A stretch of DNA of 64,000 nt from Pseudomonas kairouanensis (GCF_004682055.1 NZ_QUZU01000024.1:1-64000), one strand, 5' to 3'. Shown: positions 8,891-18,159, numbered from the stretch's first letter. Made by a program: numbers and translations. The notes: generated by a model from the letters alone, not told the origin.

Positions 8891-11800
8891 TTGCCGTCGA
8901 TTTCGTCTTACCCCCGCCCCATCGTTGCGCCCGCTTTTGTGTCATCTCCCACCTTGGTGTCGCTTAAAGCAGACCCACCGACACGGACGCGGCGTTCTGC
9001 GTCTGTCGATGAGTCACCTGTGCCGGGTCCTGCATGGACGCTGCTTCAAAAACCAAGCGAGCCAGCCGCTTCGGCCCAAGGCGATGTGACCCTGGCTGAG
9101 CGCCTGGCCACGGCATCGAGCAACGGCCAGCACAGTGTGACCATCCCCAGGGTCAGTGCCCTGGGCGATGTGATAGACATTTATCAGCAACTGATCGGCA
9201 TGCCGCAAACCCTTCTGTGGTTGGCCAGCACAGGGTTGGAAACCGATTCCCTGACACTGTACAGGGATCGCGTCGAAGGCTATGTCACCCGTGACGGTGT
9301 ACGCACGGCAGTCAGCTTCAGCACGACCGATGGCAGTGGCTGGTGGGAGGCCTCAGTCAATTTGCGAGCAATCCGTGACCTGCTGGACCCGAATGACAAA
9401 GGTTTGCCTTACTTGCGTGAAGGGGAGCAGCGAATGCCTTTGCATGTGGTGTCCCATGCTTATGGCCTTGATGCGCATGACAGGGGGCGCACGGTCAAGG
9501 ATGGACTGTCACTGCCTTTCACCAGGGCACTCAAGGACGTCCAGCGGGTGATCAGCGACCTTGATGAGCGAGCGTATCTTGCGACTTTGCTGGAGCAGCG
9601 CGTCCAGGGGCTGGCCGACGACGCTACGGTGGACTGGTCGGCGCAGCGAACCCGAGTGTCACCCGCATCGGCCGAGGGTATGGGTGTGCAAGCGCACTGC
9701 GATATCCAGCAGTTGTTGGAGCACAAGGGTTTGGGTTCACCACGCACAGTCGGGGCAACGCGCAATGTTATTCAATGGTTGCGTACCACGATGGCGCCGG
9801 CCTCAACGTGGGGCGATTACAGCGGGCTGGCTGCAACCGCGTCAGATCCCACGCACCTTCGCCCGCTGGACTCGCTCGCCAGGCAAACCCCCGATTCGCT
9901 GCGTCTGGATCCAGACACTGAACTTGCCCGCCTGCTCAAAAGTGCGGATGCGCCTGTATTCAGAGGGCAGATGGCCGATATTCAGATAAACACTCCGGGC
10001 AACATTGCCGGTTTCGATCTGTATCAACCGGCACACATGGGGCGAACGTTGAAGCAGGTGCGCAGCGACCTGGAGCGGCATCTTTGCGAAACAAAAAGCC
10101 TGGACCCCAAGGTTGCCGTGCTGGTCGCACACATCGGCCTGGCGCGGACAGCGCCTGAGTTTCTGGTTCGAGATGTACCCGATGCGGTGGCGCTCGGCAC
10201 GCCTGCCTGGCTGGAATTGCGACTGGGTTGTGCAATAGCCGATGCCGTGGCGCCGGGTGCGTCCAGGGCCATGAACGAGGCGCAGATCAGCGCACTGACA
10301 ACCCTTGCGCCCACCTCTGAGGAGCAGCGCACATTGTTGCAGGCCCGCGGCCTTGGAGGTTTGCTGGTTTGGGCGGTCCTCAACGGTGTCGTCCCTGCCA
10401 AGCCTGAAGGCCAGCACACACAGGCAGACTTCAAGCGGGCCTCGCAAATGTTTACCCGTCAACGCACCCTGGCGACGCGAGCGTTCAAGGCCGCCAGCAC
10501 GCCATTGCCGACACGCCGGGTCTTGGCCGTACAGGCGTTGCTCAAGGTTTTTCCCCTGGTCAGCCAAAGCCAGCTGGAGGCGATGACGGTACACCTGACG
10601 GACGCCAACCAGCGTCGCAACCTGGTGGCATCGGAGCCGCGTACACGTTCGCTGATCGAGACCTACATGAGCGGCGATCTGGTTCCCGGAAAATGGGTGC
10701 TGAGCCAGGATTTACCCCTTCCGGCGGCGACGTCGTCTCGTACGCCCTTTCAATTTCAGAATACGGCGCAGGTCCCGAACGTTGCGCGCGAAAACCTCGA
10801 CGTACGAATCCGGCGGTTACCGGCACTCGACAGCTTGCTGGAGAGTGCCGTCGGCACCCACCACCGAAAACTGCAGATGGCCTTTGTCACCAAACTCAAG
10901 CTGATGCTTGCCGGCCTGCCGCTTGCGGATCGCCAGCGCATTGAACTGGGTGCCATCGACTTATTCACCTTGCGCAAGAAAACCGGCAAGCAACAGGTGT
11001 GGGAAACCGACGGGGACCGCTCGGCAGTCACTGGACGCCAGGGCACTTTGATGCGGGTGCTGCATGCGCAGGCGGTGACGTACTACGAGATATTCAACAG
11101 CGGCAACATCGTCAGGCACAGTGATCCGGTCGTCATCAGTACCCTCGACCGGGTGGTAAGGGATCAAAGTCACCTGGGCCAGTACAAATTGCTAGGCGAA
11201 AAATTCATACGGGGTGGTCATGAGGTGCCGCTGGATTTTGACGCTTATGCAACGGGTAACCCTGCAAAAACGGGAGCCAAGTCCGGCGACGTCATCATTG
11301 ATCGGCTCGGGCGCTATCTTGAGGCGGGCTCGCTACCGGAGAAACAGACGTTGGAGACCTTTGTTCCTGACAGCTATCAGTCTGACCGAGTGGAGTTCAT
11401 TGCCTGCGAGATCGCCGAGAACAACTTCTACGAAAGCCTCGAGAGCATGTTCCAAAGGGCCAAGGGGCAACTGTCGGTCGAAAAGAGCCGCCAAGCGAAT
11501 GCACGGGACATTAACTTGCTGATGTCGCTCGTGCCGTTTGTGGGGGCGTATCAGGACTTTGCCGCCGGTAATATCGGCAAGGGCCTGCAGAGTCTGGCAC
11601 TGGACACGGCCGGGGTGGTGATGGGTGCCGGTGGGCAAGCGCGGGCGCTGATGCATTCAGTGAAAAAGCTGGTGCAGGGCAGTGTGGTTCCAGCCCTCAA
11701 TGGGATTGGTGGGAAGGTGGCGCCGGGGGTTGCCAGGTTGGGACTGGCCGGGCCGAAGGTGCGGATCAGTGACGCTGCCTTTGACGTGACCAAACAGAGC

Positions 11801-12028
11801 GCGGCGTTTTTCAATGCGGTATTCAACCCGCTGGATGGTTATCCACGGTTGATGGGTGCCGCTTCCCGAGGCTTGGGCAAGATGCCTGCGTTGCTGGCCG
11901 GCAACGGTTCTGCTTTGGCCAAGGCTATGCCGCACCTGGCCAGAGCCGAGCAAAAAATGCGCGGCTATTTCCTGGTGGCCACAGGCATGGTTGATCCAGC
12001 AGCCCCGCCTGTTGCGCAAACGCCATGA
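8891..12028 (+). CDS. Large toxin-like protein (DUF6543 / dermonecrotic-toxin-like group)
   Basis: A roughly 1045-aa protein without a signal peptide. The first 80 residues are Pro/Ser-rich and look disordered. Near residue 880 comes a glycine/alanine-rich hydrophobic stretch (NLLMSLVPFVGAYQDFAAGN, then an ALDTAGVV segment), which resembles the putative translocation region of the large Pseudomonas proteins grouped under DUF6543. It ends soon after this region with no recognisable C-terminal catalytic domain. I placed the start at TTG 8891, which has GAGGA about 7 nt upstream; a TTG at 8822 in the same frame has no ribosome site. No ATG is available at the N-terminus. The gene stands alone. 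The family call is tentative and the function unknown. Confidence 0.6.
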   Translation: MPSISSYPRPIVAPAFVSSPTLVSLKADPPTRTRRSASVDESPVPGPAWTLLQKPSEPAASAQGDVTLAERLATASSNGQHSVTIPRVSALGDVIDIYQQLIGMPQTLLWLASTGLETDSLTLYRDRVEGYVTRDGVRTAVSFSTTDGSGWWEASVNLRAIRDLLDPNDKGLPYLREGEQRMPLHVVSHAYGLDAHDRGRTVKDGLSLPFTRALKDVQRVISDLDERAYLATLLEQRVQGLADDATVDWSAQRTRVSPASAEGMGVQAHCDIQQLLEHKGLGSPRTVGATRNVIQWLRTTMAPASTWGDYSGLAATASDPTHLRPLDSLARQTPDSLRLDPDTELARLLKSADAPVFRGQMADIQINTPGNIAGFDLYQPAHMGRTLKQVRSDLERHLCETKSLDPKVAVLVAHIGLARTAPEFLVRDVPDAVALGTPAWLELRLGCAIADAVAPGASRAMNEAQISALTTLAPTSEEQRTLLQARGLGGLLVWAVLNGVVPAKPEGQHTQADFKRASQMFTRQRTLATRAFKAASTPLPTRRVLAVQALLKVFPLVSQSQLEAMTVHLTDANQRRNLVASEPRTRSLIETYMSGDLVPGKWVLSQDLPLPAATSSRTPFQFQNTAQVPNVARENLDVRIRRLPALDSLLESAVGTHHRKLQMAFVTKLKLMLAGLPLADRQRIELGAIDLFTLRKKTGKQQVWETDGDRSAVTGRQGTLMRVLHAQAVTYYEIFNSGNIVRHSDPVVISTLDRVVRDQSHLGQYKLLGEKFIRGGHEVPLDFDAYATGNPAKTGAKSGDVIIDRLGRYLEAGSLPEKQTLETFVPDSYQSDRVEFIACEIAENNFYESLESMFQRAKGQLSVEKSRQANARDINLLMSLVPFVGAYQDFAAGNIGKGLQSLALDTAGVVMGAGGQARALMHSVKKLVQGSVVPALNGIGGKVAPGVARLGLAGPKVRISDAAFDVTKQSAAFFNAVFNPLDGYPRLMGAASRGLGKMPALLAGNGSALAKAMPHLARAEQKMRGYFLVATGMVDPAAPPVAQTP

Positions 12029-12033
12029 CGCCG

Positions 12034-12066
12034 GGAGCCGCTTGCACACAGTAGGCAAACGGCTCC
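12034..12066. terminator. Hairpin in convergent gap
   Basis: GGAGCCG (12034-12040) pairs with CGGCTCC (12060-12066) between two convergent genes. It could serve both strands; no strong U tract is seen. Confidence 0.5.
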
Positions 12067-12073
12067 GTAAGCA

Positions 12074-12892
12074 TCAGTTCAAGCCCAGCTTGCCACGCAG
12101 GGTGGACAGGTCTTCAGCCAGGGTATTGACCGGCCCTACCAAGGCTTTACGGTCGTTTTCCTTCACCTTGTCATAGGTCTGGAAGCCGCCATCCTGGGTC
12201 TTGTACTTGGCCAGGACCTTGTCCACGGTGGCGAAGTTCTTGTCGACCTTGGCCAGGAAGGCCTTGTCTTGCTGCTCGATTTGGCCACGGAACAGGTCAA
12301 CGATTTTCTTCGCGCCGTCGATATTGCCCTGGAAGTCATACAGGTCGGTATGGCTGTAGCGATCTTCTTCGCCGGAGATCTTGGTGGCGGCGACTTCTTC
12401 CAACAGTGCAGCAGCGCCACCTACCACCTTCTCAGGCGGGAAGGTCAGGCCATCGACACGGGTCTTGAGGTCGTTGACGTCGGCATTGAGCTTGGCGGTC
12501 AGGGCTTCCAGGCCTTTGGTGGTGTTTTGCGAGAACAGCGCGTACTCGATGCGGTGGAAGCCGGTGAAGTCTTCGGCGGTCACGCCTTTTTCATGGTCGT
12601 CTACGCGCGAGTCGATGGACGCATCGAGGTCGCTGAACAATTCGGCGATCGGCTCGATGGACTCATAGTGGACGCGGGTTGGTGCGTAGAGCTTCTTGGC
12701 GGTGGCCAGGTCGCCCTTGTTGATGGCGTCGGTGAAGGCTTGGGTCTGGGTGACCAGCTCGCCGATTTCTTCGGTGACGTAGATCTTGTAATCCGACACC
12801 GGGCCTACCAGGTCCAGCGGCGCGGTAGCGGCAAACGCTGCCAGCGGCGAAAGGGTCAGCAACAACGACAACGCGATAGACGACTTTTTCAT
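12074..12892 (-). CDS. EfeO-like periplasmic protein (imelysin/M75 domain only)
   Basis: A 272-aa periplasmic protein with a signal peptide (residues 1-21, ending AFAA). The whole mature protein is one EfeO/M75 helical-bundle domain. The putative metal-binding HxxE is seen in GFHRIEYALF, and the conserved SGEEDRYSHTDLYDF segment is present. It lacks the N-terminal cupredoxin domain of the larger EfeO encoded upstream, so it corresponds to the short EfeM-type form. It follows efeB by 23 bp as the last gene of the efe operon and probably helps capture periplasmic iron. Confidence 0.88.
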   Translation of the reverse strand: MKKSSIALSLLLTLSPLAAFAATAPLDLVGPVSDYKIYVTEEIGELVTQTQAFTDAINKGDLATAKKLYAPTRVHYESIEPIAELFSDLDASIDSRVDDHEKGVTAEDFTGFHRIEYALFSQNTTKGLEALTAKLNADVNDLKTRVDGLTFPPEKVVGGAAALLEEVAATKISGEEDRYSHTDLYDFQGNIDGAKKIVDLFRGQIEQQDKAFLAKVDKNFATVDKVLAKYKTQDGGFQTYDKVKENDRKALVGPVNTLAEDLSTLRGKLGLN

Positions 12893-12915
12893 GGGAAATT
12901 GCGCTCTGGTTTGTT

Positions 12916-14238
12916 TTAGGTGTTGGCAGTGGTGTGAGGGTGCGTTGCAGCGAGCAGCGTGCGCCCGATGAAATCCTCAGGCCCTGTGACCCCCGGCAGG
13001 GTGAAGAAATACCCGCCGCCGACGGGCTTGAGGTATTCCTCCAAGGGCTCGCCGTTGAGGCGGGTTTGCACGCTGATAAAGCCTTTCTCCAGGTCAGCCT
13101 GGTAGCAAATGAACAACAGCCCCATGTCCAGCTGACCGTTTTTATTGACGCCGTTGGAGTAGTTGAACGGCCGGCGCAGGATCAGGTTGGCCTGAGTCTG
13201 CGGGGTACGTGGGTTGGCCAGGCGGATATGGGCATCGAGCTTGGTCAACTTGCCTTGCGGGTCCTTGCTGTAGTCGGGAACCTGGGTTTCTCGTTGGCCA
13301 TCCATGGGCGCGCCCGTGGTTTTGACGCGGCCGATGATGCTTTCCTGCTCTTGCAGTGGGGTGCGGTCCCAACGTTCGACGAAGTTGCGGATGATGCGCA
13401 CCGCCTGGTAACTGCCATGGGCAGCCCAGGTGGGTTCGTCGCTGCCCGGTTGGACCCACACGATCTGGTTCATGGCGGTGTCATCGTTGGAATTCGGATT
13501 GGCCGAACCGTCACGGAAACCGAGGAAATTGCGCGCGCTTTGTGCAGGCTCGCCAGGTCTGCTCGGCGCCTGGGGCGGCACGCTGCCTTCCTGTTTCCAA
13601 CGCACCAGCAGCAGGTCGGGCAGGTTTTTCACGATGTCGCGCAGGGCGTGGATATTGGTGTCTGGGGTGTTGGAGCTGAATTGCAGGCTCAGATCGCCGT
13701 GGCACTGCGCAGGCTCCAGCGCATCGTTGGGGAACCCCACCATACGGCTCAGGCGCTTGGGCTTGGCGTTGGCCAGGCCGAAACGTTCGTCGAACAAGGA
13801 CTCACCGACCGAGACGGTGATGGTCAGGTTATCGGGTGTGACCACCGGGCCGAGAATGCCGGAATCGGTGGGCGGCAGTTTCGGGTCGACTTGGGGCACA
13901 GCGCCGCCAGTCATCAGGAACGCAATGCGCTCGTTCAGGGTGCGCAACAGCCGCTCCAGGTCTTCGCGGTCACTGGCCAGTACGTCAAAAGCCACCAGCA
14001 TGCCGCAGGCTGGGCGTGGGGTAACGATGCCGCTCTGGTGCTGGCCGTGGAACGCGTGGTGATCCTGGGTTTTGTCACTGCGCGGTGCGGTGGTGACTTG
14101 CTCGGCGGCAGCAGCCATGGCCGGACAGGTCAATGCACTGCCGGCAATCGCGGCGCCGGTGGCCGCCATGCCCAGCAGGACACGGCGACGCTGAAGGTTA
14201 GTGTGTTCGGTTTCACTCATGTGTGCGGTCATCTTCAC
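12916..14238 (-). CDS. efeB: Deferrochelatase/peroxidase EfeB (DyP-type)
   Basis: A 440-aa dye-decolourising peroxidase that acts in the periplasm and couples peroxide use to iron oxidation or haem iron release. A twin-arginine signal (LQRRRVLLG, then a hydrophobic stretch to about residue 43) shows Tat export of a folded haem protein. The FLGFRDGSANP motif carries the catalytic aspartate of DyP enzymes. The longest frame begins with GTG 14238, overlapping the efeO stop; in-frame ATGs at 14232 and 14220 are alternatives, and 14220 is quite possible. It is the third gene of efeU-efeO-efeB. Confidence 0.93.
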   Translation of the reverse strand: MKMTAHMSETEHTNLQRRRVLLGMAATGAAIAGSALTCPAMAAAAEQVTTAPRSDKTQDHHAFHGQHQSGIVTPRPACGMLVAFDVLASDREDLERLLRTLNERIAFLMTGGAVPQVDPKLPPTDSGILGPVVTPDNLTITVSVGESLFDERFGLANAKPKRLSRMVGFPNDALEPAQCHGDLSLQFSSNTPDTNIHALRDIVKNLPDLLLVRWKQEGSVPPQAPSRPGEPAQSARNFLGFRDGSANPNSNDDTAMNQIVWVQPGSDEPTWAAHGSYQAVRIIRNFVERWDRTPLQEQESIIGRVKTTGAPMDGQRETQVPDYSKDPQGKLTKLDAHIRLANPRTPQTQANLILRRPFNYSNGVNKNGQLDMGLLFICYQADLEKGFISVQTRLNGEPLEEYLKPVGGGYFFTLPGVTGPEDFIGRTLLAATHPHTTANT

Positions 14239-15437
14239 TGCAGGCCGGAAAGGCCAAGGGCTGGGTCGATTCCATCGAGTGCGGCGGCCAGGGCCTTGGC
14301 CTTGTCGGCGATCTGCTTGCGCTGATCGGCCGTAACGCTGTCGTAGCTTGCGTAGCCTTTTTCGACCTTGAAGCCTTGCATCTCGGTATCGAAGGCGGCG
14401 AGGGCGCTATCGACTTTTGGCAGCAGGTCGGCTGCGGATTTGCTCAGCAGCGGGCGCATCAGGTCGACCACCTTGTGGGCGGCTTGCAGGTTGGCGGCAA
14501 AACCGTTGAGGTCGAGGTGGCTGTAGCGCTCCTCTTCACCGCTGACGGCGCGCACATCCGCCAGGCTGTTGAGGTTGCGCACCACAATGCTCACCAGCTG
14601 TTCCGGCGGCAAGGACTGGGCCAGCAGCTGCTGTTTGAGGGTGGTGACGTCGGCTACAAGGCGCTGGGCAATCGGCGCCAGGCCGTCGAGGCTGCGCTGC
14701 TGGAACAGGCTGTATTCAAGGCGATGGAAACCGCCGAAGGCCGGGTCTTGCTCGCGCTTTTCAAAGTAGTCGGCGCGGGCGTTGATCGCGTTATCCAGCT
14801 CTGCCAGGCGTTGGGCCGCCGGTGCGAGGCGCTGGTAGGCCTCACGGGCCGGCACGTAAAGCGCCTGAGCCTGGGCGAGGTCACCCGCGTCGATGGCCTG
14901 CTGCAGGGCGGTAGTCGCCTTGACCAGTGCGCTGCCCTGGCTGCTCAAGTACACACGGAATTCAGACAACGGGCCGATAAACGCCACCATCGACGGTTTG
15001 GCCTTTGCCTGGGCGTCGGATTCGGCGGTAGGTGTGACATGCAAGGTGCCGCGCGGGTTGCTCAGCAAGCCGCAGGTGATCGCGTAGTCGCCGGGCAGCA
15101 GGTTGGCGTTGATCACCTGGCTCAGGCCGGGGGCGATGTTTTCCCGCTCTTCGACCACCAGCACACCGTCGAGAATTTCCCACTCCACCGCGCGGTCGGA
15201 GCGGTTGATGATACGAAAGCTCGCGCGCCCGGCAGGGACGCTGAGTGCATTCGGCTCGCAGGCATGGCCATGAATGGTCACGGCGATTTCATTGTGGTTG
15301 ATCTGGCGCTTGCTCGCGGCCAGTTGCGAGGCGTAATAGAACAGGCCACCGGCGGCGATCATCACGACCACCGAGCCTGCTACGGCCCAGCGCAAGGCAC
15401 GGGGTGGCGAAGCCGGTTGAGGAGTTGGGCTGGACAA
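14235..15437 (-). CDS. efeO: Iron uptake protein EfeO (cupredoxin plus M75 domains)
   Basis: A 400-aa protein with one N-terminal membrane/signal segment (about 14-37, WAVAGSVVVMIAAGGLFYYA). Next is a cupredoxin-like domain (about 45-140, ACEPNALSVPAGRASF) and a C-terminal M75/imelysin domain (about 160-400) with HxxE in GFHRLEYSLF. The full two-domain architecture matches E. coli EfeO. It is thought to bind and hand over periplasmic iron to the EfeU permease. It lies 10 bp after efeU and overlaps efeB. Confidence 0.93.
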   Translation of the reverse strand: MSSPTPQPASPPRALRWAVAGSVVVMIAAGGLFYYASQLAASKRQINHNEIAVTIHGHACEPNALSVPAGRASFRIINRSDRAVEWEILDGVLVVEERENIAPGLSQVINANLLPGDYAITCGLLSNPRGTLHVTPTAESDAQAKAKPSMVAFIGPLSEFRVYLSSQGSALVKATTALQQAIDAGDLAQAQALYVPAREAYQRLAPAAQRLAELDNAINARADYFEKREQDPAFGGFHRLEYSLFQQRSLDGLAPIAQRLVADVTTLKQQLLAQSLPPEQLVSIVVRNLNSLADVRAVSGEEERYSHLDLNGFAANLQAAHKVVDLMRPLLSKSAADLLPKVDSALAAFDTEMQGFKVEKGYASYDSVTADQRKQIADKAKALAAALDGIDPALGLSGLQ

Positions 15438-15447
15438 GAGGCGGTCC

Positions 15448-16293
15448 TTACTGGGTGGAAACGGAAGAATGTTTGGCCAAGGGTTTGGCCGGTGCCGCCG
15501 GCAGGAAGAACATCACCAGCGCCACCACCAGGTAGATCAGATAGGCGCCCAAGGTGCTGACGGTCGGGGCTTCCTGATAACCGAACATACCGGCGAGCAC
15601 CGAGCCCAGCGGACTGTCCATCGGCAGTGCGGCGCTGAAATCGAACAGGACGGTTTGCAGATGGTTCCACACACCCGCTTCGTGCAAGGCCTGCACCGAG
15701 TTGGCCAGGATGCCGGCGGCGACCACTAGGATAAACAGGCCGGTCCAGCGGAAGAACGCCCCGAGGTTCAGGCGCATGCTGCCGGTGTAAATCAGGAAGC
15801 CAACGATAATCGCGAGGATCAGGCCGAGCAGGGCACCTATCGGCGCACTGGGACCCTCACTCTGTTGGAACACTGCCAACAGGAAAAACACGGTTTCCAA
15901 ACCTTCGCGTGCCACGGCGAAAAACACCATGAGGATCAACGCCGTGACCTGGTGCCTGGAACCGGCCAACGCGTGATCGAGGGATTCGTGCAGGGAATGT
16001 TTGATAGAGCGCGCCACTTTGCGCATCCAGAACACCATGGAACTGAGGATGCCCACGGCGACCAATCCGACGATGCCTTCGAAGAGTTCCTGTTGTTTCT
16101 GCGGGAATTCGGCGCTGACCAGTTCCAGGCCACCGCCTACCAGCAGGGCCAGCGCAGCGGCGAGAAACACCCCAATCCACACGGCGGGCATCCACTGGCC
16201 GCGGCCCGTCTGCTGCAGGTAACTGGCAATAATGCCAACGATCAGGGCGGCTTCAATGCCTTCGCGCAGCATGATCAGAAAAGGAACAAGCAT
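15448..16293 (-). CDS. efeU: Ferrous iron permease EfeU (FTR1 family)
   Basis: A 281-aa inner-membrane permease with seven likely membrane segments. The two REGxE iron-binding motifs of the FTR1 family are intact: REGIEAALIVG near the N-terminus and REGLETVFFL mid-protein. The start at 16293 gives MLVPFLIMLREG, as in E. coli EfeU; a four-residue-longer form from 16305 is possible, and neither has a strong ribosome site. It is the first gene of the efe operon, directly below a Fur box. Confidence 0.93.
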   Translation of the reverse strand: MLVPFLIMLREGIEAALIVGIIASYLQQTGRGQWMPAVWIGVFLAAALALLVGGGLELVSAEFPQKQQELFEGIVGLVAVGILSSMVFWMRKVARSIKHSLHESLDHALAGSRHQVTALILMVFFAVAREGLETVFFLLAVFQQSEGPSAPIGALLGLILAIIVGFLIYTGSMRLNLGAFFRWTGLFILVVAAGILANSVQALHEAGVWNHLQTVLFDFSAALPMDSPLGSVLAGMFGYQEAPTVSTLGAYLIYLVVALVMFFLPAAPAKPLAKHSSVSTQ

Positions 16294-16333
16294 TCGGCAC
16301 CGCATCGCAACTAGATAGGAGGCTAAGTTGTAA

Positions 16334-16352
16334 CATAATGATACTCATTACT
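16334..16352 (-). promoter_or_regulatory. Fur box upstream of efeU
   Basis: The 19 bp match the Fur consensus GATAATGATAATCATTATC at 15 positions by hand count, with the core ATAATGATA-x-TCATTA intact. It lies 41 bp upstream of the efeU start and also upstream of the divergent AraC gene. Repression of the efe operon by Fur-Fe is expected. Confidence 0.85.
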
Positions 16353-16461
16353 AAACAAGCAATCTTGACGTTTGCTGAACACGGGCTGAACGGTGGTGGC
16401 AAAGCGCAAGCCACCTTATGATGCAGGCCCTTGTTTGCAGCGCTGGATGCACGCCCCCCCC

Positions 16462-17487
16462 ATGTCGGAAAAAGACACCATCTCCATCCAGCTCGTGCGC
16501 GAAGCTTTGTTGCAGAGCTGCGCACCCGGTGCTGCCACGGTCGAGGTGCTGAGTAAAGCCGGCATTGACCCGCTGTTGTTGGAGCAGCCCGCTGCACGGG
16601 TGTCCGCTACGTCCTACGCGCGCTTTTGGCGATTGCTGGCGCGGCGCATGGATGATGAGTTCTTTGGCATGGACCCGCGCAAGCTCAAGTCCGGCAGCCT
16701 GGCGTTTCTTTGTCGGGTGGCGATGGCACAACCGAACTTGGGGGCGAGCCTGGAAACCGGCCTGGGTTTCCTGTCGCTGATGCTGGAGCGCATGCCCGCA
16801 CAATTGATGCGCCAACAAAGCCTGGCTGAAATCGTGTTGCTGGAGCCTGAAGACCAACCCAAGCGGGCGTTTACCTGTTTCACCTACTGGATGATCGTCC
16901 ACGGTGTGGCCTGTTGGCTGGCGGGGCGGCGAATTCCGATTCTCGCGGTTGAATTGCGTTGCCCACGACCGGACTTCTGCGACGACTATCAGGTGATGTT
17001 TTCCGACAACCTGCGCTTCGATCGGCCACGCACCCGCATGATCTTTTCCGCCGACTGCCTCGACCTGCCGGTAAAACGCAGCACCGAGGAACTCACGCGC
17101 TTCCTCGCCCACGCACCGGCCAATATCCTGGTCAAATACCGCGACCCCGACAGCCTCGCGATACGCATCAAGCACGACCTGCGCCAAGTGCCCCCCGACA
17201 CCTGGCCGGAAACCGAAGGCCTTGCGACCAGCCTGTGTATCTCCGCTTCTACCCTGCGTCGCCGCCTGGCGGAAGAGGGGCAGACCTACCAGGGGCTCAA
17301 AGACACCGTGCGCAAGGAGCTTGCCATCGTATGGCTGGCTGAACCCCAGATCAGTTTTGCCGAGATTGCTGCGCGGCTGGGGTTTGCGGATACCAGCTCG
17401 TTCTATAAAGCGTTTCGCAAGTGGGCGGGGTCGAATCCAGGGCATTATCGGAGTTTGATTTTGAATGAGGTTGGGCGTGATCAGTGA
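16462..17487 (+). CDS. AraC-family transcriptional regulator (Arabinose_bd type)
   Basis: A 341-aa regulator. The N-terminal two thirds is the ligand-binding domain of the OruR/ArgR-like AraC group (VSATSYARFWRLLARRMDDEFFGMD, then CFTYWMIVHGVACWLAGR). The C-terminus carries two helix-turn-helix motifs (LCISASTLRRRLAEEG and ISFAEIAARLGFADTSSFYKAFRKWAG). The start is uncertain: ATG 16462 gives the common MSEKDTIS N-terminus, with ATG 16447 and GTG 16393 as alternatives and no clear ribosome site. It is divergent from efeU, with the Fur box between them, so it may itself be iron-controlled. Its targets are unknown. Confidence 0.85.
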   Translation: MSEKDTISIQLVREALLQSCAPGAATVEVLSKAGIDPLLLEQPAARVSATSYARFWRLLARRMDDEFFGMDPRKLKSGSLAFLCRVAMAQPNLGASLETGLGFLSLMLERMPAQLMRQQSLAEIVLLEPEDQPKRAFTCFTYWMIVHGVACWLAGRRIPILAVELRCPRPDFCDDYQVMFSDNLRFDRPRTRMIFSADCLDLPVKRSTEELTRFLAHAPANILVKYRDPDSLAIRIKHDLRQVPPDTWPETEGLATSLCISASTLRRRLAEEGQTYQGLKDTVRKELAIVWLAEPQISFAEIAARLGFADTSSFYKAFRKWAGSNPGHYRSLILNEVGRDQ

Positions 17488-17501
17488 GTGGTGGGCGGGA
17501 G

Positions 17502-17569
17502 TAAGATAGAGCTTACAAGTTCCTGGGTTTTGGTATGACAGAGCGATCCTTCGTGATTTTAGGAAGTGC
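17502..17569 (+). promoter_or_regulatory. Promoter module copy 1 (14-bp dyad, 22-bp gap, 32-bp block)
   Basis: The dyad TAAGATAGAGCTTA (17502-17515; GTAAG/CTTAC arms when flanks are included) precedes a 32-bp block at 17538-17569 that begins ACAG and ends GGAAGTGC. Three further copies occur at 18831, 21666 and 22954, all on the plus strand. The 32-bp blocks align without gaps and share 16 of 32 columns in all four. It precedes the first secreted-protein gene (17725). Confidence 0.75.
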
Positions 17570-17724
17570 GTTACTTGTGGTTGTTCTCTATTCACACAAC
17601 AATAAGAGCTCATGAATTCGGCGGCTTGCCGAGTTTTAACGTCGCTGCGAAGTGCGCTGGTGGATGTCTAGAGATTCAGGCGTGTTCGTGTGCGAGTGAT
17701 TAACAGCAATGTTGAGGTGAAATT

Positions 17725-18105
17725 ATGAGGCTTTTTTTTGTAATTCCAATGTTGGTGTTGTTCTTGGCTTCCGCTCCAGTGTCTGCGGCGTGTTTATATT
17801 TAACCCACAGCTATGTAGGCATTCTGCAGCCGAAGACGGCAGAAGCGGTGTATGGGCCCTTCTCAATGACAGGAGCTAATGGATGCATTGGTGCGACCAT
17901 TGATGCGAAGCTGAATCCGACAGGGACGGGAAAAGGAATTCAAATGGTTATTGAGCGTCTGGTAGGTTCCAATTGGTTGGGTGTGACGGAAACCTACGGG
18001 AACTGGGCGCTTTATTCCGGGCCGCATGGTACTTATCGCGTGGTACTCAAAAATACCTCTGAGGTAATAAGTACTTATTTTGGCACCGTTCAGTATGGTC
18101 GCTGA
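17725..18105 (+). CDS. Small secreted protein, copy A (unknown family)
   Basis: A 126-aa protein with a Sec signal peptide (residues 1-21, cleavage near VSA-A). The mature part is about 105 aa with two cysteines (C23, C54) that could pair. It is beta-rich in pattern, with a GPFSMTGANGCIGATID core and an SGPHGTYRVVL stretch; this recalls PPC-like jelly-roll domains, but the resemblance is weak. A hand count against copy B at 21847 gives 71 of 126 identical residues without gaps. The leader TGTTGAGGTGAxxTTATG is shared by both. Local DNA is more AT-rich than the surroundings. I cannot assign a function; extracellular release or display seems likely. Confidence 0.8.
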   Translation: MRLFFVIPMLVLFLASAPVSAACLYLTHSYVGILQPKTAEAVYGPFSMTGANGCIGATIDAKLNPTGTGKGIQMVIERLVGSNWLGVTETYGNWALYSGPHGTYRVVLKNTSEVISTYFGTVQYGR

Positions 18106-18117
18106 ATAGTGATGATG

Positions 18118-18149
18118 AGCAGTGCGCCATAAGAGTATGGCGTACTGCT
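18118..18149. terminator. Hairpin in convergent gap, island copy A
   Basis: A 14-bp stem with a G-U wobble and AGAG loop (18118-18131 with 18136-18149) lies between the convergent copy-A genes. Copy B has a similar hairpin at the same relative place (22243-22271). Confidence 0.7.
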
Positions 18150-18159
18150 AACGCATAAT

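Noticed and set aside
12934..14325. 463-codon plus-strand frame opposite efeB
   Set aside because: EfeB on the other strand has all family motifs; the antisense frame has none.
17501..17570. Possible GacA-controlled Rsm-type small RNA, because GTAAG-N6-CTTAC resembles a GacA box
   Set aside because: The same module occurs four times, mostly before protein genes, and no series of GGA-bearing hairpins with a terminator follows.
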